DNA of 64,000 nt from Paenibacillus radicis (ex Xue et al. 2023) (GTDB lineage Bacteria; Bacillota; Bacilli; Paenibacillales; NBRC-103111), in contig NZ_JANQBD010000012.1 of the NCBI RefSeq assembly GCF_024722015.1, positions 1 to 64,000 on the forward strand, written 5' to 3'. Shown here in pieces: positions 18,598 to 27,083 of this stretch (its first letter is position 1; each line of letters begins with the position of its first letter). The notes beneath the pieces were generated by a model. It made no database searches. It saw nothing but the letters and a program-made list of their open reading frames with translations, and was not told where the DNA came from. The translations under genes were made by a program, and so were the position numbers.

Positions 18598-19180
18598 AAC
18601 GATCGCTCCTTGTCACGATATGATCTATCCATGTTGTGTACATATCAGGGTCCAGCTCTTTGATATGCCGCAGGAATGGAGCCAGCAAACTCATTTTCGA
18701 CAATCCTTTGAGCATAACTTTTGGAATATCATACTCCCTGTTGTAGGAATTGACCAAATCGATAATTTTGCCGGACTGCCCCTGCTGAATATAAATGTGA
18801 AATAATGCAGCATCAATTCTTGTAAAGCCCAAGCGCTGCATTTCATAAATAATGTGTAAAATTTGCTCAGAATCGCTTCTTGTAATGGTTCCTCTTTTGG
18901 ATAGTAATTTTTTTAACGGCTCCCCATGAATGAACTCAATAATCAAATAATTAGGCCCATTCTCATAAAGTTTAGGTATAATCGGGGATCCTTCGGCAAG
19001 GCGATATGAATTGTATTCCATTTGAGCATGTTTTTCATTGTTATAAAATTTAATGCATCGGTCAGATGAAAGCTTATAAACCGACCCTTGTTTTCCCCGC
19101 CCTATTAGAACCGCGCCGGGAGGCAGCTGATTAATATCCAAGCTTCTCACCTCATAATCAACATTATTTAAACTCCACAT
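18569..19180 (-). CDS. Small protein-kinase-like protein (spore-associated, YrzF-like)
   Basis: This is a 203-residue mini-kinase fold: glycine loop IGRGKQGSVYKL (residues 26-37), candidate ATP lysine K44 in CIKFY, and a hinge-like LIIEFIHGEPL. The catalytic-loop region reads FTRIDAALFHIYI and lacks the usual HRD-xxxx-N pattern, so activity may be altered or absent. No clear ribosome site precedes ATG 19180. It overlaps the CotS-like gene by 29 bp and is divergent from the glycosyltransferase gene at 19338. Confidence 0.7.
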   Translation of the reverse strand: MWSLNNVDYEVRSLDINQLPPGAVLIGRGKQGSVYKLSSDRCIKFYNNEKHAQMEYNSYRLAEGSPIIPKLYENGPNYLIIEFIHGEPLKKLLSKRGTITRSDSEQILHIIYEMQRLGFTRIDAALFHIYIQQGQSGKIIDLVNSYNREYDIPKVMLKGLSKMSLLAPFLRHIKELDPDMYTTWIDHIVTRSDRYGNLRAFIE

Positions 19181-19337
19181 TTATACACATTATTCGTGAA
19201 ACGGAAAAAGAATATGGGATTATGACGGATTTAAATTGCTTTTGACTAAAATCCACTATTGTACATATCATCCATTCACCTAATGACATATGCTTAGAAC
19301 TAGATGCAAACCAAACCTGCTTAATGGAGGTGATTCC

Positions 19338-20636
19338 ATGCTAAAGAAAAAACGGGGAGCACAATCCTTACTGCCGAAGAAGAAGAAACAAACCGCAGTC
19401 ATGCTAAATAAAATCCACGTTCCTAGCCCTGCAACCCTGGAACCCCCTATCCTTTCGAAGCTTTCAGTACCCATGCGTATCTTAATGGTGATCGATCAGT
19501 TAAACATAGGTGGAACCGAAACCTATACTCTTTCTATAACAAGAGAACTCATAAAAAAAGGAGCTATTGTAGTTATTGCTTGTAAAAAAGGGAAGCTGCT
19601 AGAGCATTTTCTAGGATTAGGATGCCCTTTCTACGAAATTGATTTTGTCCTGGATAATTATGAGCTTGATCATGAAAACCATATTAAAAATTTGCAGCTG
19701 CTTAAATCCGTCATTCTATCTGAGCGAATCGACCTTGTGCACGGACATCAAATCCCTTCGGGCAGCCTGGCTCGGACAGCCGCTGATCAAATGAACATTC
19801 CTTATGTATTTACGGTTCATGGCGCTTACTATGATAAAGAATTTTTAGATAGCGCTCAAAAAAACTCAACGATTACTTGTGTAAGTCCTTCCATCAGAAG
19901 ACTGTTGAAATCGAAGGGGATCGACTCCAAAGTAATTGCCAATGGGATCGATACACATGAATATCATGCGTACGGCTCGACTTATCTGGATCATTTCAGA
20001 GACAGACTAGGCATTCCTCACTTCGCGACTATTATCTTGTACGCAGGTCGATTATCTTGGGAAAAAGGGGAGATTGGCGAGGAAATCATTCATACCATTG
20101 ATGCCATGCGGAATAATGGTTACCCCAATTTGCACCTCATTATTGCAGGGGGAGGGAACAAGCAGGAAGATATTATTAAGCTTGCTACAACTAAACAGCA
20201 GCCCGGGTTCGAAACGTACATTCATTATGTCGGAGAGGTAATGAACATGGGTGCCTACTATTCACTAAGCGATTGTGTAATTGGCACAGGGAGAGTCGCA
20301 CTCGAGGCTATGTCATGTGAGCGGCCGTTAATTGCTTCTGGAAGCAGAGGGCTTCTTGGGATCGTCAAGCCGGAAAATTATGAAAAAGCATGGGATTGCT
20401 GGTTTGGGGATCATGATAGTGACAAAAAATTATCGAGAGCCTTGTTAACAGCCCACTTGAGGAAAATTATTAATATGGAGCCCAAAGCCAAGTCACATTT
20501 AGTGCAATCCGCCAAAAAATTCGTCAATGACAGGTTTCAAATCTCACAAATGGTAGAGCAGCTTATCGATATTTATCGACAGTCTATTCAGTTGGGTATG
20601 GAAGATGAGCACAAGCGCATTGCACAGCAGAAGTAA
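19338..20636 (+). CDS. Glycosyltransferase family 4 (spore-coat cluster, YtcC-like)
   Basis: This is a retaining glycosyltransferase of the GT-B fold. The N-terminal basic stretch KKKRGAQSLLPKKKKQ is followed by the first Rossmann strand with the donor/acceptor loop IDQLNIGGTETYT. The C-terminal domain begins at YAGRLSWEKGE, with the sugar-nucleotide site around GTGRVALEAMSCERPLIA (an E-x7-E-like pair). Start ATG 19338 follows GGAGGTGATTCC. It heads a run of plus-strand genes with the CotS-like and CotSA-like genes, so its product probably decorates the spore coat. Confidence 0.85.
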   Translation: MLKKKRGAQSLLPKKKKQTAVMLNKIHVPSPATLEPPILSKLSVPMRILMVIDQLNIGGTETYTLSITRELIKKGAIVVIACKKGKLLEHFLGLGCPFYEIDFVLDNYELDHENHIKNLQLLKSVILSERIDLVHGHQIPSGSLARTAADQMNIPYVFTVHGAYYDKEFLDSAQKNSTITCVSPSIRRLLKSKGIDSKVIANGIDTHEYHAYGSTYLDHFRDRLGIPHFATIILYAGRLSWEKGEIGEEIIHTIDAMRNNGYPNLHLIIAGGGNKQEDIIKLATTKQQPGFETYIHYVGEVMNMGAYYSLSDCVIGTGRVALEAMSCERPLIASGSRGLLGIVKPENYEKAWDCWFGDHDSDKKLSRALLTAHLRKIINMEPKAKSHLVQSAKKFVNDRFQISQMVEQLIDIYRQSIQLGMEDEHKRIAQQK

Positions 20637-20660
20637 TCTTTTATTAAACCATGTTATGGA

Positions 20661-22691
20661 GTGATGGTGGTGGATAATTATCAAATCGTTCCGTGGATCG
20701 ATCATATTTTATCTCCGGAAATAGTTCATGAGCAATATGTCCCGCCTGAATTGGAGATATTGGCCAGACAGGTGATGGAGCTTTACGATATGCAGGTCAA
20801 TGAAATGATTCTCATTACATCGAAGCCTGACAAAGGCGGGGCTATTTGGAAAATCGGTACTAATAAAGGAAACCGCAGTATTAAGGTCCTGCACCGTCGT
20901 CCGCAAAGGAGCCTCTTTAGTATCGGAGCTCAGGAATATATGGCTGGTATAGGAGCACGGGTCCCATCGTTCATTCCAACCAAGGATGGCAATAACTATG
21001 TTGAAGCCGGTGGAAAGATGTGGATCGTAACCGAATGGATAGAGCCGCTGCTGCCTGTATCCAAGATTGACCTGGAAGGCGCTGCTTCACTTTGCTACGG
21101 ACTGGGAGAGTTCCACAAAAACTCCAAGGGCTACGTTCCTCCATTTGGTTCGGAGGTATCGTCCCGGCTGTACAGCTGGCCCAAATACTATGAGAAAATC
21201 ATTGCCAAAATCAGCTGGTTTCGAGATATCGCCAAAGCTTATGCCGACTCTCCGGCCAGTGCAAGCTTACTTGCTGTTGTTGATGATTTTGACAGGCAGG
21301 CTCATGAAATATTGGAGCGCTTTAAGCAATCCCCCTACTCCAAAATGCTAACCAAGGGTGAAGCTCATTGGGGACTCGCCCACCAGGATTACGGTTGGTC
21401 CAATGGCCAAATGGGTCCGGGCGGTATTTGGGTTATAGATTTGGATGGAGTATCCTATGACCTGCCCATTCGCGATTTACGCAAACTGATGACCAGTACG
21501 ATGGATGACATGGGAACTTGGGACATCACCTGGATTCGCGGTATGATCGATGCCTATCATCAAGCCAACCCAATAGATCAGGAAACGTTCGAAATTTTAT
21601 GGTTAGATATGGCTTTCCCTAATGAGTTTTATAAGCATGTTAAAGAAATTGTGTTTGAGCCGACTCCATTCCTTCAAACTGAACTCGAAGCGATCCTGCA
21701 AAGGGTTATGGCAACAGAAACGAGTAAATGGCAGGTTTTAACCGAGCTCGAAAACGATAAATCGAAGTATCCGGTTGGAGATTACACGATGGAGGAAAGC
21801 GAAACCTTATACAACTTTGATCGTCCAGACCGCTCTCTTCTATTGCCTCCACAAAAAGACTTTTGGGAGACGCCATTTGCTGTGAATGACCCGTTCTCTG
21901 TTCAGCCTGATCTTGTATCGGCAGATGAGGAAACTCCTTTTAACCAGCAGCCCGATCTTGTACCGACCAATGAGGATACTCCATTAAGCCAGCAGCCTGA
22001 TCTTGTACCAGCCAATGAGGACACTCCATTCAGCCAGCAGCCTGATCTTGTTCCGGCCAATGAGAATATACCTTTCACCCAGCAGCCTGATCCCGTATCT
22101 GCCAATGAGAATATACCTTTCACCCAGCAGCCTGATCTCGTATCTGCCAAGGAGGGTACTCCTTTCACCGTCCAGCCCGATCTAGTCTCTGCATATAAGG
22201 ATACTCATACTCCTCTCATACAGCAGCCTGATCTTGTTCCGGCATTTGAAGAAATTGCACCCCAATTTTCAGAAGGAAGAACGGTAGTACAATTGCCTGT
22301 CTATTCGGAGGCTTCTGTAAATATCCCAACTGTTCCAGTAATTGAGATGCCACAGCAAGCGGCTGTTAACCAAGATCCTGTACCCGCTGCCTTAATCCAC
22401 ATACCAGCTCCTGCACCTAACAGCTTCACGCTTCGAATACCCAAACGAAAAACCAAGAACAGTAAAAAAACAGGCAAAACCAAGAAAAAATTCCGCAAAA
22501 GAGTTCTCAAAACCAAACCAGGTTCCCGTGTCAAACTAGTGCGGAAGCTAAAGAAACCGCTTTTGAAGAAATCAGTAAAACCGTTACTAAAATCAAAAAA
22601 GAACATTTCAAAGCGCATAAAGGGAAAAGGCAACAAGAACATCTCACATCCATTGAAAAGGCAGAATAACCCCAGACCAAAGACTGCTTAG
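20661..22691 (+). CDS. CotS-family coat protein with 15-residue repeats and a lysine-rich tail
   Basis: The N-terminal 370 residues form a CotS/YutH-type kinase-like domain with HQDYGWSN at 241-248 and VIDLD at 258-262. Residues about 411-520 carry eight imperfect copies of a 15-residue unit, TPFxQQPDLVPANED. A proline-rich spacer follows, then a strongly basic tail (about 584-676) dominated by Lys and Arg. The exact start is uncertain: GTG 20661, ATG 20664, GTG 20667 and GTG 20670 are consecutive in frame, and spacing from GGAG favours the last. The CotSA-like gene follows 19 bp downstream. The tail could bind polyanions such as nucleic acid, teichoic-type polymers or the acidic protein encoded at 24041. 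Confidence 0.83.
   Translation: MMVVDNYQIVPWIDHILSPEIVHEQYVPPELEILARQVMELYDMQVNEMILITSKPDKGGAIWKIGTNKGNRSIKVLHRRPQRSLFSIGAQEYMAGIGARVPSFIPTKDGNNYVEAGGKMWIVTEWIEPLLPVSKIDLEGAASLCYGLGEFHKNSKGYVPPFGSEVSSRLYSWPKYYEKIIAKISWFRDIAKAYADSPASASLLAVVDDFDRQAHEILERFKQSPYSKMLTKGEAHWGLAHQDYGWSNGQMGPGGIWVIDLDGVSYDLPIRDLRKLMTSTMDDMGTWDITWIRGMIDAYHQANPIDQETFEILWLDMAFPNEFYKHVKEIVFEPTPFLQTELEAILQRVMATETSKWQVLTELENDKSKYPVGDYTMEESETLYNFDRPDRSLLLPPQKDFWETPFAVNDPFSVQPDLVSADEETPFNQQPDLVPTNEDTPLSQQPDLVPANEDTPFSQQPDLVPANENIPFTQQPDPVSANENIPFTQQPDLVSAKEGTPFTVQPDLVSAYKDTHTPLIQQPDLVPAFEEIAPQFSEGRTVVQLPVYSEASVNIPTVPVIEMPQQAAVNQDPVPAALIHIPAPAPNSFTLRIPKRKTKNSKKTGKTKKKFRKRVLKTKPGSRVKLVRKLKKPLLKKSVKPLLKSKKNISKRIKGKGNKNISHPLKRQNNPRPKTA
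21891..22220 (+). repeat. Tandem 45-bp coding repeats, about eight units
   Basis: The stretch encodes repeats of TPFxQQPDLVPANED within the CotS-like protein. The central units are the most alike (for example around 21990-22080), while the outer ones vary (a VQPDLVSA form at both ends), the pattern expected of expansion from the middle. Copy number is likely to vary between strains. Confidence 0.85.
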
Positions 22692-22710
22692 GAAAGATAG
22701 GTGTTAATTC

Positions 22711-23853
22711 GTGAATATTTTGATGATTTGTACGGAAAAGCTGCCAGTCCCAAATATTAGAGGCGGGGCCATCCAAACCTATATCTGCGGAGTGGCTTCT
22801 CTCTTAAGCAAGCATCACAGAATAACAATTCTCGGCCGAACGGATCCCGATTTGCCGTTGGAGGAAATTGTCGACGGTATTCGCTATATTCGTATTGATT
22901 CTGCCGGATTATTGGATGTTTATTCCAGAGGCGTGATCGAATTCCTTGAAAACACTCGGGAGCAATATCATGTCATTCATATCTTTAATCGCCCTAAGCT
23001 GGTCCTTCCTGTCCGCAAGTATGCTCCTAACTCCAGAATTATATTAAGTATGCACAACGATATGTTTAATCCTGCCAAGCTTCGCAGAGATGAAGGTAAT
23101 GCGGTTGTGGCGCAAACCGAACGCATTATTACAATAAGTAATTATATAGGCAGCGCTCTACTTGATTACTTCCCCCAAGCCAGCCCCAAATTAAGAACTA
23201 TTTATTCTGGGGTAGATTTGGCTCGTTTTGCCCCTTGGGTGGAGTCTTCAAGCGCATTAAAAGCCAGAGAAAGCATACGAGCCGAATATAACCTATCGAA
23301 CAAGAAAATAATTCTGTTTGTCGGCAGGCTTTCACGTAATAAAGGACCCCATGTGCTGGTGCGGGCGATGTCCGAATTACAGCATCAGGATGCTGTACTT
23401 GTCGTAGTAGGCGGCGCCTGGTTCAGCGATAACACCGTAAGCGATTATGTTGCATACGTTCGGGCGCTGGCTGAGCGTGCCCCCTTACCGGTCATCACTA
23501 CCGGGTATGTGCAAGCTCATGATGTGCACCGTTGGTTTTGTGCAGGGGATATATTTGTGTGCACCTCTATTTGGCAGGAGCCATTGGCTCGGGTTCATTA
23601 TGAGGCCATGGCAGCCGGGCTACCTTTTCTCACAACAGCAAGAGGAGGCAATCCGGAAATTGTAAGAAATAATAATGGAATCTTAATTTCCGATCCGGAA
23701 AACCCTACGGAATATGCACGAAATCTGAACACTTTGCTGTCAGACATGAAGCAAGCACAACAGATGGGAATCAATGGCCGACGTTTAGCCGAGCAGCATT
23801 TTACCTGGGATCGGGTGGCCAGCGATATACTATCCGTGTGGGAAGAAGGATAA
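22711..23853 (+). CDS. cotSA: CotSA-like spore-coat glycosyltransferase (family 4)
   Basis: The N-terminus MNILMICTEKLPVPNIRGGA is the signature of spore-coat protein SA, a GT4 glycosyltransferase of the coat. The C-terminal domain opens with LFVGRLSRNKGPHVLVRAM and contains the nucleotide-sugar site CTSIWQEPLARVHYEAMAAG with its two conserved glutamates. The start is GTG 22711, following the CotS-like gene by 19 bp; cotSA next to a cotS-type gene is also seen in Bacillus. It ends before a terminator at 23926. Confidence 0.88.
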   Translation: MNILMICTEKLPVPNIRGGAIQTYICGVASLLSKHHRITILGRTDPDLPLEEIVDGIRYIRIDSAGLLDVYSRGVIEFLENTREQYHVIHIFNRPKLVLPVRKYAPNSRIILSMHNDMFNPAKLRRDEGNAVVAQTERIITISNYIGSALLDYFPQASPKLRTIYSGVDLARFAPWVESSSALKARESIRAEYNLSNKKIILFVGRLSRNKGPHVLVRAMSELQHQDAVLVVVGGAWFSDNTVSDYVAYVRALAERAPLPVITTGYVQAHDVHRWFCAGDIFVCTSIWQEPLARVHYEAMAAGLPFLTTARGGNPEIVRNNNGILISDPENPTEYARNLNTLLSDMKQAQQMGINGRRLAEQHFTWDRVASDILSVWEEG

Positions 23854-23925
23854 CCCGCTATTCACTAAATCGAATTATGCTTGTACCCTCAGAAAAAAAC
23901 GCTGAAATCATATCAAGAATAATTT

Positions 23926-23955
23926 AACCCGGTAAATGTACCGGGTTATTCATTA
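23926..23955 (+). terminator. Hairpin terminator after the CotSA-like gene
   Basis: AACCCGGTA (23926-23934) and TACCGGGTT (23939-23947) form a perfect 9-bp stem with a 4-nt loop, followed by a moderately T-rich ATTCATTATTC. It lies between converging genes and could act in both directions. Confidence 0.65.
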
Positions 23956-24040
23956 TTCATTTTAGGTAACACAGCTGAATAAGGTGAGGCATTATGTTTA
24001 CGATAAGACGGGACTTGTCTGTTGCTTCAGAAACATCTTA

Positions 24041-24565
24041 CTAGTTGTCTTCGTCTTCGTCCTCGCCACCATCTTCGTCCTCTTCGCCGTCTTCGTCTTC
24101 GTCCTCTTCGCCGTCTTCGTCCTCTTCGCCATCTACGTCCTCGTCGCCGTCTTCGTCCTCTTCGCCGTCTTCGTCCTCGTCACCGTCTTCGTCCTCGTCA
24201 CCGTCTTCATCCTCTTCGCCGTCTTCGTCCTCGTCACCGTCTTCGTCCTCTTCGCCGTCTTCGTCCTCGTCACCGTCTTCGTCCTCTTCGCCGTCTTCGT
24301 CCTCGTCACCGTCTTCGTCCTCTTCGCCGTCTTCGTCCTCTTCTTCATCTAATTCATATTCTGATTTGGAACCATCGGCATGCTCCAGCTCAATTTCCTC
24401 AACCTGATCCCAATCTACATCTTTAAGCATGCTTTTGATTGCCTCTTCTCTGGAATCCTCGTCCAAAGAATAATCCATCTTATCACCATTAAGGTACTCA
24501 ACTTGAACCTCTACAATCTCATGATTACTTTCCAGCATTTCTTTTAACTTGTCTAAATTCAACAA
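24041..24565 (-). CDS. Acidic repeat protein with duplicated N-terminal mini-domain
   Basis: No known family was recognised. Residues about 1-72 form a small domain built of two similar halves (VEVQVEYLNGDKMDY and EEIELEHADGSKSEY), also present in the proteins encoded at 33986-36343 and 36411-36635. The rest is an almost pure Asp/Glu/Gly tail of alternating EEDEDG and DEDEDG hexads. I chose TTG 24565, with GAAGGGA 9 nt upstream; the adjacent TTG is also possible. A CATAGTATG box upstream resembles a sporulation sigma -10. A polyanionic cation-binding or spore-surface role is inferred from composition and neighbours. Confidence 0.72.
   Translation of the reverse strand: MLNLDKLKEMLESNHEIVEVQVEYLNGDKMDYSLDEDSREEAIKSMLKDVDWDQVEEIELEHADGSKSEYELDEEEDEDGEEDEDGDEDEDGEEDEDGDEDEDGEEDEDGDEDEDGEEDEDGDEDEDGDEDEDGEEDEDGDEDVDGEEDEDGEEDEDEDGEEDEDGGEDEDEDN
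24044..24345 (-). repeat. 18-bp tandem repeat array encoding EEDEDG/DEDEDG
   Basis: The plus strand reads as near-perfect alternation of GTCTTCGTCCTCTTCGCC and GTCTTCGTCCTCGTCACC units, giving a 36-bp higher-order period. Long open frames appear in other frames over this stretch only because the repeat lacks stop codons. Identity between units at the DNA level is very high, which suggests recent expansion and slippage. Confidence 0.9.
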
Positions 24566-24760
24566 AAAAACCAATCCCTTCGGTTTAAGTTTAGAACCTT
24601 TTCAGGTTTCCATCCATACTATGAATTTCCCCAACATCATGCTATAGGCCGTTGATAGAGTAGATAAGCGGATATATGAATTTTCATGAAAAAAAGCATA
24701 TATATAGCGGATTATTTTCCCTATTAGCAGATAATCGCCCTTACACTTAAAAAATTTCAT

Positions 24761-24769
24761 CATAAATTA
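24761..24769 (+). promoter_or_regulatory. Candidate sigma-K/E-type -10 box before the sugar-nucleotide operon
   Basis: CATAAATTA matches the sigma-K -10 consensus CATANNNTA exactly, with a TTACAC segment (24741-24746) at roughly -35 distance that could supply the short AC element. The first gene starts 35 bp downstream with GGAGG. Mother-cell expression of this operon would fit its resemblance to the coat-polysaccharide operon of B. subtilis. A short AT-rich match like this can occur by chance. Confidence 0.4.
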
Positions 24770-24804
24770 ATAATGTCTTCATATAGACAAGGAGGTAAAA
24801 ACTT

Positions 24805-25788
24805 ATGAAGGGATTAATTCTCTGTGCTGGCAAGGGCACAAGGCTCCAACCCTTTTCCAATCACAAACCTAAAGTGCTGCTTCCCGTAGCGAATAAACCC
24901 ATTATTTACTACTGTATCGAAATGCTTGTTGAATTGGAGATTTACGAGATTGGCATTGTAATACGTCCGGATCATTCGGCTGTATTTATGGAAGAAGTTG
25001 GTTTAGGAGAGCGTTGGGGGGCACAAATCACCTATATCTATCAAAACGTATCCTTAGGTATTGCCGATGCGGTAAGACATGCTGAAACCTATCTGAATAA
25101 TCATTCATTCGTCCTGCTGCTGGGAGATAACTTAATAACACAATCTCTGGAGGGGCTATGCCACTCTATTCTTATGGATAACCATGATGCAGCTATTCTA
25201 CTGGGAAAAGTATCGAATCCCCGTGATTTTGGTATTGCAGAGGTCCACGAAAATCAGATTATAGGGTTGGAAGAAAAACCTGCCGTACCCAAATCTAATC
25301 TTGCTATTCTTGGCGCTTATGCCTTTAACCCATCTATATTCGAAGCTATTCACTCGATTTCTCCTTCAGCCAGAGGTGAATATGAAATTACCGACGCCAT
25401 TCAATGGATGATTCATAAAGGATATGCTGTTGTCTATCAAGTTACGGAAAAAAACTACTCGGATGTCGGTACTATGGAACGTTGGCTTGAAGCCAATCGT
25501 TGGATGCTGCAGCTCCTGAACGATGCTGGGCAGCTTAACATCGAGAATCGGCATAAGGGCTGCACCTTCATCTCTCCAGTATTAATTGACACTGATAGTG
25601 AATTAATAGATTGTGTCATAGGCCCCTATGTGACCATCGGCCCCCATACAAGACTGGAGAACTGTACGATTGAAAATAGTATTTTACTCGATGGATCCCA
25701 ACTCACACATAGTTTGGAAACTATATCAAATGCGATTATAAGCCCACAGTCCATTTTCGTTCAAAACACTGGGGGGTCTCACAGATGA
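24805..25788 (+). CDS. Sugar-1-phosphate nucleotidyltransferase (RmlA-like, long form)
   Basis: This makes an activated sugar (NDP-sugar) from a sugar-1-phosphate. The N-terminal catalytic domain shows the pyrophosphorylase signature GLILCAGKGTRLQPFSNHKP, the LLGDN metal loop, GLEEKP and the DVGT loop. Residues about 250-310 form a short hexapeptide-type left-handed helix (IDCVIGPYVTIGPHTRLENCTIENSIL), as in long-form glucose-1-phosphate thymidylyltransferases. A clean AAGGAGG site precedes ATG. It overlaps the dehydrogenase gene by ATGA. The base and sugar specificity cannot be read with certainty. Confidence 0.88.
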   Translation: MKGLILCAGKGTRLQPFSNHKPKVLLPVANKPIIYYCIEMLVELEIYEIGIVIRPDHSAVFMEEVGLGERWGAQITYIYQNVSLGIADAVRHAETYLNNHSFVLLLGDNLITQSLEGLCHSILMDNHDAAILLGKVSNPRDFGIAEVHENQIIGLEEKPAVPKSNLAILGAYAFNPSIFEAIHSISPSARGEYEITDAIQWMIHKGYAVVYQVTEKNYSDVGTMERWLEANRWMLQLLNDAGQLNIENRHKGCTFISPVLIDTDSELIDCVIGPYVTIGPHTRLENCTIENSILLDGSQLTHSLETISNAIISPQSIFVQNTGGSHR

Positions 25789-27083
25789 ACATTCTAATCA
25801 TGGGTACAGGATATGTCGGCGTAACTACGGGGCTGGTATTTGCGGAGCTTGGGTGGAATGTAACCGGACTTGATCCAGATCAAAAAAAGACACAATCGTT
25901 ATCTCAAGGCGAGCTTACCTTCTATGAGCCGGGGTTAAATACGTTATTGCGGGAGCATCTCCAATCAGGCAGAATCCGCTTCACCTCCGAACCTGAGATG
26001 GCTGTACGCGACAGCAACATAATCTTTCTTTGTGTCGGCACTCCTTCGGATAGAGACGGAAATGCGGATCTTCAGTTTATTCGCCAAGCTTCAGAAAGCA
26101 TTGGCCGGTATATGCAAGAATATAAGGTAATTGCTATCAAAAGCACAGTTCCCATAGGAACTAATCATAAATTATCGCAGTGGATCACAAACGCTCAAAC
26201 AGTCCCCGTTCCGTTCGATGTCGTTTCCAATCCGGAATTTCTTCGGGAAGGCTCTGCCTTGCATGACGCGCTTCATCCTGACAGAATTATCATTGGCTGC
26301 GAAAGTGATCATGCGATTGATGTAATGAAAACCTTATATGAGAAAATACAATCTCCCTTTTTCGTTACAAAGCCGAAAACCGCGGAGATGATCAAATATG
26401 CATCAAATGCATTTCTTGCAACAAAAATTTCGTATGTCAATGAATTATCAAGGTTATGCGAAAACATCGAAGTGAATATTTCAGATGTTGCTGAAGGGAT
26501 GGGAATGGACCATCGGATAGGCCCCCATTTCTTAAGAGCCGGCATTGGGTACGGGGGGTCTTGTTTTCCAAAAGACATTAATGCGATGCTCTATATGGCT
26601 AAACAGTATGGGGCCGAGCTGAGTATTCTTGAAAAGGTTATCCACGTCAATCAGACCCAATATTCACATTATTTGAAGATTTGGGAGCAGAAATTAGGCA
26701 CCTTTCGGGATAAAAAGATTGCCATTCTTGGCATTTCGTTCAAGCCGGATACGGATGATTTAAGGGAAGCTCCCTCCATATCTATCATTGAGCACTTGCT
26801 CGAAAGCGGCGCTGCGATCAGAGTCCACGATCCTGCTGCCAAGCTGCCCCCCGACCTGCTGTCTGAACAATTGCTGCAGGTAGATCTTTTGGAAGAAGCA
26901 CTAGAGCAGTGTGACGCCATTATACTATGCTCGGAATGGGAGCATTACAAGAAGGCAGACTGGACCCGACTCAAAGCTTTAATGAACCAGCATTTCGTTT
27001 TTGACGGAAGGAACGTTCTGGATGGCAACCAGATGACGATTCTTGGCTATCACTACTATGGTATCGGGAGGCATCTTCATTGA
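25785..27083 (+). CDS. UDP-glucose 6-dehydrogenase (YtcA/TuaD-like)
   Basis: This oxidises UDP-glucose (or a related UDP-sugar) to the uronic acid in two NAD-dependent steps. It shows the NAD loop GTGYVG (7-12), TVPIGT, the NPEFLREG motif near 149-156, the catalytic Cys260 in GYGGSCFPKD, and the C-terminal FKPDTDDLREAPS segment. At 432 residues it has the full family length. ATG overlaps the preceding stop by four bases, and the next gene overlaps it by four, so the three genes form a tightly coupled operon that supplies a uronic-acid sugar for a surface glycan. Confidence 0.93.
   Translation: MNILIMGTGYVGVTTGLVFAELGWNVTGLDPDQKKTQSLSQGELTFYEPGLNTLLREHLQSGRIRFTSEPEMAVRDSNIIFLCVGTPSDRDGNADLQFIRQASESIGRYMQEYKVIAIKSTVPIGTNHKLSQWITNAQTVPVPFDVVSNPEFLREGSALHDALHPDRIIIGCESDHAIDVMKTLYEKIQSPFFVTKPKTAEMIKYASNAFLATKISYVNELSRLCENIEVNISDVAEGMGMDHRIGPHFLRAGIGYGGSCFPKDINAMLYMAKQYGAELSILEKVIHVNQTQYSHYLKIWEQKLGTFRDKKIAILGISFKPDTDDLREAPSISIIEHLLESGAAIRVHDPAAKLPPDLLSEQLLQVDLLEEALEQCDAIILCSEWEHYKKADWTRLKALMNQHFVFDGRNVLDGNQMTILGYHYYGIGRHLH

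Noticed and set aside
23984..24426. Long plus-strand open frames across the acidic repeat
   Set aside because: They are stop-free only because the 18-bp repeat is; the sense frame on the minus strand has the conserved mini-domain and a ribosome site.
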